A stretch of DNA of 64,000 nt. It comes from Meloidogyne chitwoodi. Its lineage: Eukaryota > Nematoda > Chromadorea > Rhabditida > Meloidogynidae. Below the pieces are notes generated by a model that was given only the letters and a program-made list of their open reading frames with translations, made no database searches and was not told the origin of the DNA. The DNA is taken from assembly GCA_015183035.1 (NCBI GenBank), contig JACZZP010000008.1:2108001-2172000 (forward strand), written 5' to 3'. How positions within the stretch are numbered: position 1 is the stretch's first letter; each line of letters opens with the position of its first letter. Made by a program: the position numbers and the translations under genes. Shown one piece after another: positions 56,784 through 64,000 of this stretch.

Positions 56784-57340
56784 TTCTTAAAGAAACATTT
56801 AATTTATAAGTTAAATAGAGTTTATATAAATATATTCTTATCATTTTTTTAAATTTAAGCTAAAAAAAGAGATTATTGTCAAAAAAATAAGTTTTTTTAA
56901 ATAAAAATAAACCCTCCAATTTTATAATTATTATTATCATTTTTCTTTATTTTTATCATTTTCTCTTTTTTAACATTAAAAAAAAAAGTATTAATTCATT
57001 CACAAATATAAACTAGTCTATTTTATTTTTTTTTTTTATATAATTAATTTCTCCTATCAATTTATTATTTACCATTAAATAGTGAAAAAAGACCAATAAC
57101 GTAGAGTAGAAAGGATGGACACACATTACAAATTATTATAAAAATATTTTTTTATTATTTTAATGCCCTCGTCAGACCAGTAAATTATCAAATCTAATTT
57201 TGATATATTATTATTTAAATAAATAATGAGAAAATTAATTATTAATTTTTAGATATTGTATGTATTTAATAATAATCTTATAGAAATTGATTTTTTAGGG
57301 TTTTTTTATTATTATATCTACTCTTTTTCCTCTCGTGTTC

Positions 57341-57468
57341 AGACATTTAGTCAACAGAAATTGCACGACATTTCGTCCCAACAGCAAAAAATCGTGGGCT
57401 AGGGTAAACGAAATGTAGTTTTGCCGTAGTGGCGAAATGTCGTGCAATTTTGTTTGACGAAATGTATA
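57341..57468. mobile_element. Foldback MITE, copy 2
   Basis: Same structure as 19193-19336: left ACATTTAGTCAACAG ... TTGCACGACATTTCGTCC ... CAGC, right GCCGTAGTGGCGAAATGTCG ... TTTGACGAAATGT. The interior and arms have diverged at scattered sites. Confidence 0.8.
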
Positions 57469-58397
57469 GGTCCCCACTTTCTTCCTATTTTTATTCACTC
57501 TCCCAATTTTTTTTACAACATATTTTCTAACTTATTCTTCTCCACATTTTCTTATTTATTTTTGTCCATTTTATCACTCTCTTGATTTTTAAACTAATCA
57601 ATTTTAAGGCTTCTATTTTTGCATAATTTTTGTTTTTTTTTAAATTTAATTTTAAATTTTTTTTTTAAATTTTAGAATCAAAAAACAATCAAATTAAAAA
57701 AAAGCTCTTAAAAACTATCAAAAATAATATAAATTGACAAGCACACACAACAACACGTCTACTAAACTAAACTAATTAAATATATTAAACATATATTTAA
57801 TAAATAAATCATTTTGTGTGTTTAGAACAGAGCAAAATATATATATTGAAGAATTTTATTTTTAATTTTCTCTACATATTATTCTCTAAATAAAATTGTT
57901 GGTGATTGGTTTTTCTCTCTTTCTCATTGGTATTTTTTATTTATAAATTTTGATTAAATTATTTGATAACAAAAATTAAATTGAATTTATCTATCTAATG
58001 TCCTCCCCTTTATTTAAAAAAGACATTACAAATTATATTATTCATACCCCAAAATATATGTATATTTTATATAATTCCTGTAAAGTCAGTCATACATTTG
58101 TAGTAAAGGGTCAAAGATTATATAACTCTATCTATTTATTTTATTGATTTTTTCTTCATTTTTTCAGTTAGCAAAATCATCCAACTTTTTTTTCAACTAA
58201 TTTTCTCTTCGACACTACAATAATTAACTGTTTAGCTATTTTATAGCAAAAAAGAAAGCTTTATAGAGTTTATTACTCTAAAAATCAATTTTCTACCAAT
58301 TCAAAAGTTGTTGAAAGCAGCAAAGCTGAAGCTTGAAACGCAAGAACCAATAGATTTTAAATTATCTGAAGAAACAAAACAAAATCAAAAGAAAAAA

Positions 58398-61131
58398 ATG
58401 CAATCCAGAATTGAAATGGTTTTTTTATTTTTTATTATAAAATTAAGGAGGGAGTTGTCGGCCCTTTTATCTTTTCCAATTTTACTCCCTAAAATTGCCA
58501 AAAGGTTCAAGCTTACAATTAAAAAAATAAAACTAAAAATCTCAGATCTGTGAGGATGTGAATGTGTTGGAATCTTCTACCGCTCCAGAACCAAAACTTA
58601 CTCGAACAATGATAATATGTGAAGATGTGAATCGAAACAATAATAATAATACTGATGATGACAATCCAGGTCTGTTATTATGTCAACAAGAAGCGCCACC
58701 TGATGAACTGTTAAATTTGATGAATAATAACGAACAGCAACATCCTCTTTTCTGTGCACCTGCCTCCCCAGAACGATCCCCGTCTGTTATGGAACAAAAA
58801 CCACGAGTTTGGCGTCAACAGCTTGTACAACCTCAACGAGGATTGGGGTCAGGAAATAGAGCAGATTGGGATTCAAGCAACCGGCCAGTTCGTCTACCAG
58901 TATGTTTTTTTTTTAATTTTGAGATATTGGACAAGGTTTTCTTTTTAATATTCTTTTAAATTTTTATTTTCAAAATTTAGCGACTTGTCCGTCGCGGGGT
59001 CGGTGGCCTCAAGTGTCGACAAACCTGTGTTGGAGGAAATAACAACTCCACTACAACATTCTCTGGCCGACCAAAGTGTCTTTTTAAGTGCGCCGCCTCA
59101 AAACCAAAGTCTTCTATTTACCCAGATATGCCCTGCCTCACGTGTTATGAAATGCGCGGATATTATGGATCAGGAGGAGGAGGAGAATATTTTGGAGGAG
59201 GGACAGAATTTGATGAGGTTTTTTAAAATTTAATTTTAATAATAAGTTTAAAAATTATAAGAAAATTTAAAAAGTTTTTTTTTTTTGTTAATTTTGCTTT
59301 TCTGATTGCTTTAAATTTTCTCTTTAAATCTTTTTTTGATTTTTTTCTATTTCTTTTTTTTCGACTTCTAAATTTCTTTTTAGTATTTTTTTTTAATTTT
59401 TGCTTCATTTATCCTGCTTCAAAAATTTTCTATATATTAGCTTTTGCAACTTTTGAATTTGGTTTTGTCTCAAGAGGAGAAAAATGTGGAGGAAGTTAAT
59501 GTTATAACGAAGAAGGAGGAGGATAATGAGTGTTTTATTGTTGTAGCGGACGAGGAGATGTCCGCGAAGAGGGAGGTGTTTTTAGCTATGTTGTGTTTTA
59601 AAAAATGTTTGTGAAGAAATTTTTTTTAGGTATTTGCTGATGTTTTGAATAATTTTAAAAAATTGAAAATTAATTTTTAATATTTATATATTTCCAATTT
59701 TTTAAATTTTATCAAATTTAGTGTTCCACAACCTCCCAAACTTTTGCCAGCACCCGAATGTGCCGACATATTCACAAATCGTTGGTTCATTGCTGCTCCT
59801 CAAAGAACAACAAACATAAAAAGCACAAATCATCATCATCAACAATTGGATGCTGTAAACAACATAGTTGCCTCAACAAATTCCTCGGTTTATGCCTCAA
59901 GTGGCAACTTCTTCAACTCCAATTGTTACAAAAACAACAATTCTGATGAATGTTTTGATGAAGGAGAAAATTGTTTGGAAAATTCTTCGGCTTTTTGGGA
60001 AAATTATCATAATCATTCACATTTTGAACAGTATCAGAATCATCAACAATATTTTTCTTGTGTTAATAAAAATAATAATCAAAATAATAATAATAATCAA
60101 TATTCTTCTTCTAATTTTTTATCTTCTCCCCATCAATGTTTGGCATCAACAAAAACAACCTCTTCTTCCTCTTCTTTATCTACAACAAATTTATTTAATC
60201 CAATATCATCCCCTATATTTAATAATAATAATTGGAAATTATGGATAGATGATTTAGTGAGTGAAGTACAATCTGAAATTAGAGCAGAAAAGAAAGTTTG
60301 CGAATTTTTATATATAAAACTTGAGATAGATTGTAAAATAAACTTTTTTCTTCTTTGCAGCTTTTTTGTATTGATAGACGCTCTTCTTTAACCTATAGCG
60401 ATATTTCTGTTAATGTTGGTTCTTCTGTACAAAATTCTGATGATGATGAAAAGGCTCATTGTGCTCGATTTGAGGTTTTGTTTTTGTTTATTTTCTTTTA
60501 TATTTTACTATCTCTATTTGACTTTAAAACTTTACTGTCTTCTCTTTATTTAAAACTTGAATTGTAAAAATTTACAATTAAAACTTGAATTGTAAAACTT
60601 TACTTTAAAACTTTAAAAATACAATTATAAAGTTTAATAAAATTATAATCTTTTTTAGTCTAGCAGTGTTGTTTCCCCATCTCTTTATTCCCAATCTAGC
60701 AGTGGCTGTAGTAGCTCTTCATCTTTAGTTTGTTCTCCCTATTCTTATAATGGAACATCATCAATACAAAAACAAACAATTGTGTCAAATAGGTAAAATT
60801 TCATTATTTTATTTTTATAATTTAATTTAATATAGTGACACGCAAAGCACCAAACGTGCAAAGAAAAATTCACTGCAGACTCTTTCTCGGGAGGAATTGG
60901 CTGAAAGGAAAAAGCATCAAAATCGAGTGGTATTTAAATTTTTAAAATTTATAGAAATTAAAATTTATTATTTAGGCAGCCCAACGATATCGCAACAGAC
61001 GCACCCGAACCCTGGAAACTGAAAGAAGTGAAATTGAAGAATTGGAATTTTGCAATGCAAAAATGAGGGAAGAACGAGCATTTTTATCCAAGGAGATTGC
61101 AAAACTGAGGGGACAATTACTTCTTTCTTGA
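58398..61131 (+). CDS. atf-5: ATF4/ATF5-type bZIP transcription factor
   Basis: Start MQSRIEM, then ICEDVNVLESSTAPEPKLTR. Long Asn/Ser/His-rich regions follow, with a Gly/Cys-rich patch (GGLKCRQTCVGG). The C-terminal bZIP has a basic region ERKKHQNRAAQRYRNRRTRT and a leucine-zipper-like part IEELEFCNAKMREERAFLSK, then EIAKLRGQLLLS. The KKxQNRxAAxRYRxR pattern and KEIxxLRxQL place it with ATF4/ATF5, regulators of the integrated stress response; C. elegans ATF-5 is the nearest named relative. Donor choice around 59574 is uncertain (a GT|GT site keeps the frame), and an upstream first exon is possible. The bZIP basic region is split by an intron after HQNR. Confidence 0.82.
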
Positions 61132-63030
61132 AAAATTTTTAGGTTAATTTATTGTTGTTTTTTTAATATTATAGGTATAGAGGAGGAAAGGGTTAATTAA
61201 ATTATTTAATTGTTTTATTGTCAATGATGCCATTTATGTTGTTCCTAAATTTTATTTTTAATTCGTCATATTCTACAATTTATTTTTTTTGTTTATTGAT
61301 GATTTTTTCATATTCTAATATTTTCATTATTTTATGATTTTTTCTCCCCATACTTGAATACAAAATATTTTTCTATTCCTGTTTGTTTTTGTATTGTATA
61401 AAATTTCTATAAATTAATGATTTTTAATAATTTAAGTGTTTATATTCGTCATTAATTTATCTTTTAATTATTTTTTAAATATTTTTCTACCTTCAGGATT
61501 TACTTGCAAGCGAATGGTCTTCGCATTCTGATGTTTTGCTAAAAAACAACACATTGTGTTAGCTGCCAACAAGAGAAGAATTTGAGTAACTTATGTCGGA
61601 CTTTTTAACTTCAATAGTATGTTTTATTTAATATTTAAATTTTTTTGCTTGATGTTTTTTTTGTAAGTAAGTTCTGATTTTGTGAGTTTTGTTTTTGTTT
61701 TCCGGAATGTTTTTGTTTAATTCTGATTTTAAATGTTTTCCTGAATGTTTTAATTAAGTTCTGTTTTTTAATGTTTTAATAATGTTGCTTCTGGTAAAAT
61801 ATTTGTTTTATATTTATATATTAATTGTTAATGCGAATTTTTAAACAAATTGAAACAAAATACATATTTTCTTGAATTTACTAACGAATAGTAAACATAA
61901 AATTAATTTTTTTAACAAGAATATTTAAATAATTTATTATTATTTAAATATTTCTTTACCTTTAATTCATTATATAACTAGATTAAGTATCAATTTTTTT
62001 TCTTCTTTGCACTCATTCTATTCTAAATTTAGCAAATTTTTTTTTAATTAAAAAAATTTATTTTTTTATCTTCTACTTTCAGATTGTCAAATTGTTTTTT
62101 TTTTAAGATTTTTTTAAGCTTTTTTCCCCTGAGAATTTTTCTTCTTATTTTTTTTGTTAGCTTGATTAATAAAAAAAAGGGGAATGTAAAAGTGATGTTT
62201 AACTATAAATTATTTTTTAAAATATTTTATTTTTAACTTTAAGGTCATTTTTACTTCCTGAAAATTATTTTACTAAATTATTTCACGCAATTGTGATTTT
62301 ATTATATTTTTTCTCATTCTTTTGTTTTATTTTTAGAGAGGAATTAAATTTTTCTATAGAATTTTTTGCCTCATAAATTTAGTTTATTTAAAAAAATTTT
62401 TTTAATTAAATTAATTTATTTTTAAAATATTTTTTAATTTTTTTATCACCTGTTTTTTTTGCAAATACAACAAAATATTATTAGTTTAAAAAAAAAATTA
62501 AATAAAATTGCCTTTTTTTATTAAAAAATTTTTTTTTGTCCTTACAAATAAACGGATGTCTAAATATTATTATTAATAAATATTCATCATGATTGACAAC
62601 TTTTATAAAGAAAAAAGACTACGAAATTTATTTACTTTTTTCATGAAAAATGGCACATTATACTTTTTTTCCCATTTTTTATTTTAGTGTAATTTTACTT
62701 TTTTCCAAATATTTTTTTTTTTTTGCTTTTTATTTTCCAAATGAAGCTAATTTGGATTTATGACGTTAAATTTTTGAACACCATATGGGTCTAGAATAAA
62801 ATAATTTACTCAAATATTTAACCGGAAATTTAATGCACTCCATTTTTTTGTTTTTTTTTTTTGTTTTTTAATAAAATTTTTTGTAATTGATTTTCTTCCA
62901 AAATTCTATTTTTTTTATTTTTCCTTTTTTGTACTTTTTAAGTAATTTTATTTATGTAAAATAATAAAAAAAACACAAGTTTATTTTATATATAAGATTA
63001 AAACAATTATTCAACATTTTTGTATTCAAA
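61132..63030. other. AT-rich intergenic stretch
   Basis: Probable long 3' flank of the bZIP gene. A few GAATGTTTT/TTCTGATTTT words recur at 61660-61800. No gene recognised. Confidence 0.45.
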
Positions 63031-63561
63031 ATGTTTTTTACAATAATTATATTTTTAACAATGTTCGTCACTCATATGATGTTAACATGTTTTGGTGTGT
63101 TTTTATGTTTTGATTTAAAATCAGAATTTAATTAAAACATTCCGGAAAACTTCTTTTTTTCTTAATATTAAATTTACTTTTTTAATATTAGCTATTGAAA
63201 ACAAACCTGATGTTTGTAACTCTGGGCAGTTTTCACAAAGTCCATGCCGATGTTGCAAAATGGATTGTTGGTATAGCATAGCAAAGGGTGCTACTCATGA
63301 ACTAGGGCATATGCCTGGGCAAGCTGGAGAAGAAGTTAGAAATTTAAATATATTTTTTTAATTTCTAAGATCATAAAATACTTTGCATTAAAATTCCAGG
63401 AAGCATTAGCAACTTTAAGACTTATCCGCGCTTGTATGATTGCAGAGTGCTCCCCTGTTTGTTCCTCTGGAGGCATAATGGGAATGATGAAAAAACGACG
63501 ACGATTGCCTGCACCATTTTTTGTTGCAAAAGAAGCAGTTGCTCCTTTACAAGTGAAATAA
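63031..63561 (+). CDS. Small secreted Cys-rich protein
   Basis: Three exons give about 125 residues. The signal peptide is MFFTIIIFLTMFVTHMMLTC. The mature part starts IENKPDVCNSGQFSQSPCR, then CCKMDCWYSIAKGATHELG, MPGQAGEEEALATLRLIRAC, MIAECSPVCSSGGIMGMMKK and a basic/hydrophobic tail ending APLQVK. The Cys are arranged in two clusters, consistent with disulphide-bonded extracellular folding. HELGH resembles part of a zinc-protease HExxH motif by chance only: the protein is too short and lacks supporting motifs. No named family recognised. Introns are GTGTGTTT...TATTAG and GTTAGAAA...TTCCAG. Confidence 0.72.
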
Positions 63562-63689
63562 AGCAAAATATTTTCTATGAAAATGAAAGCTGAATTTTTT
63601 TTATTAATATTTGTTTTTATTCACTAATGCACCAAAAATAAAATTAATTGAATAAATATTTTATACTTATTTATTTATTTTTTTTCTAT

Positions 63690-63960
63690 ACACGATCTTG
63701 TTAATTGAAAAATATTTTTTATTATTTAATTCATTTTAAATATTTTTATATAAATTATTAAAAATCCACTTTTTTTAAATTTCTTTATTTTCATTGTGTT
63801 TTTATCTCTTTTTTATATTTAAATATTTTTTAAAATTTTATATAACCATTTTAAGGAATTTTACATTAAAAATAATTTAAAAAAAGAGGTGTAAAATTGA
63901 AAAAAAATTGAAAATTTTGTCAAGAGATCCCTTCCAAAATTATTTTTTTTTTTAAATATT
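63690..63960. repeat. Dispersed AT-rich block, third copy
   Basis: Related to 37600-37837 and 43400-43625. It starts with CACGATCTTGTTAATTGAAAA, matching the 3' edge of the SDE2 duplication, and runs into a bub-3 3' end. Confidence 0.75.
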
Positions 63961-64000
63961 CATTTTGGTCGAACCTCAATGTCTGTCATACGTCTTATTG
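63959..64000 (-). pseudogene. bub-3: bub-3 copy D, 3' end entering the window edge
   Basis: The minus strand encodes the BUB3 C-terminus ([13 protein letters not shown], stop) and is cut by the window end. Whether the full copy is intact lies outside the window. Confidence 0.85.

Larger units (their letters stand above)
54981..58397. other. Gene-poor AT-rich stretch
   Basis: No coding region supported. Contains a tRNA-like sequence at 56702-56783 and a MITE at 57341-57468, with AT-rich and CT-rich simple sequence otherwise. Short repeated words (GGCGCC near 55190, 55625 and 55800) are too brief to interpret. Confidence 0.5.

Noticed and set aside
63031..63561. Zinc-metalloprotease motif (HELGH)
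   Set aside because: The protein is only about 125 residues, has no third zinc ligand context or Met-turn, and is otherwise a small Cys-rich secretion.
1..64000. CRISPR arrays, prokaryotic operons, phage or viral genes
   Set aside because: All clear genes are intron-containing nematode genes. Tandem repeats present are minisatellites without spacer structure.

Overview
The window is nuclear DNA of a nematode. It is very AT-rich, and genes are split by many short introns of the form GTTTNTTT...TTTTAG/AAG. The recognisable genes have nematode or general animal orthologues (bub-3, spr-1/CoREST, basonuclin/disco-type zinc fingers, eRF3, CHP1/pbo-1, a LOTUS protein, an ATF4-type bZIP). Intron style, base composition and compact layout fit a plant-parasitic tylenchid such as a root-knot nematode (Meloidogyne), but the species is inferred, not proved. 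All exon joins were made by eye from reading frame and splice signals.

Left part (0-11 kb): a secreted Kunitz-type protein gene on +, then three minus-strand genes spaced 230-270 bp apart (LOTUS-domain protein, NADAR-domain protein, NOC3-like nucleolar protein) that could form an operon. 11-19 kb: two basonuclin-type zinc-finger genes on minus, the second with an 11-copy 24-bp coding minisatellite. They are separated by almost 4 kb of AT-rich DNA holding foldback elements. 19-21 kb is gene-free apart from a MITE. 21-27.4 kb: minus-strand genes for an RSL1D1-like ribosomal-L1 protein, SDE2, and a chimeric gene joining a damaged HSP70 N-terminus, a new membrane segment and the C-terminal EH part of an EHD/RME-1 protein.

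Middle (27.4-48 kb): a mosaic of recent duplications. bub-3 occurs intact on + at 27.7 kb, frameshifted on minus at 37.8-39.4 kb, truncated on + at 46.1 kb, and as a fragment at the window end. Between them lie eRF3, a degenerate mitochondrial-HSP70-like gene, and an EIF1AD-like gene. A 2.08-kb inverted duplication (about 39.0-41.08 and 44.48-46.56 kb) carries the 5' half of bub-3, an orphan single-pass membrane protein gene and the 3' end of a CHP1 gene. Its spacer holds two hAT-type non-autonomous elements with 8-bp target duplications, a second and apparently identical copy of SDE2, and the intact CHP1 gene.

Right part (47-64 kb): mitochondrial ribosomal protein L11, CoREST (spr-1), a secreted Cys/Thr-rich protein, an Asn-rich orphan, a long gene-poor stretch with a second copy of the 19-kb MITE, an ATF4/ATF5-type bZIP gene and a small secreted Cys-rich protein.

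About a dozen tRNA-like sequences with box A and/or box B motifs are scattered over the window, most inside introns. I found no convincing functional tRNA, rRNA or CRISPR array, and no autonomous transposon.
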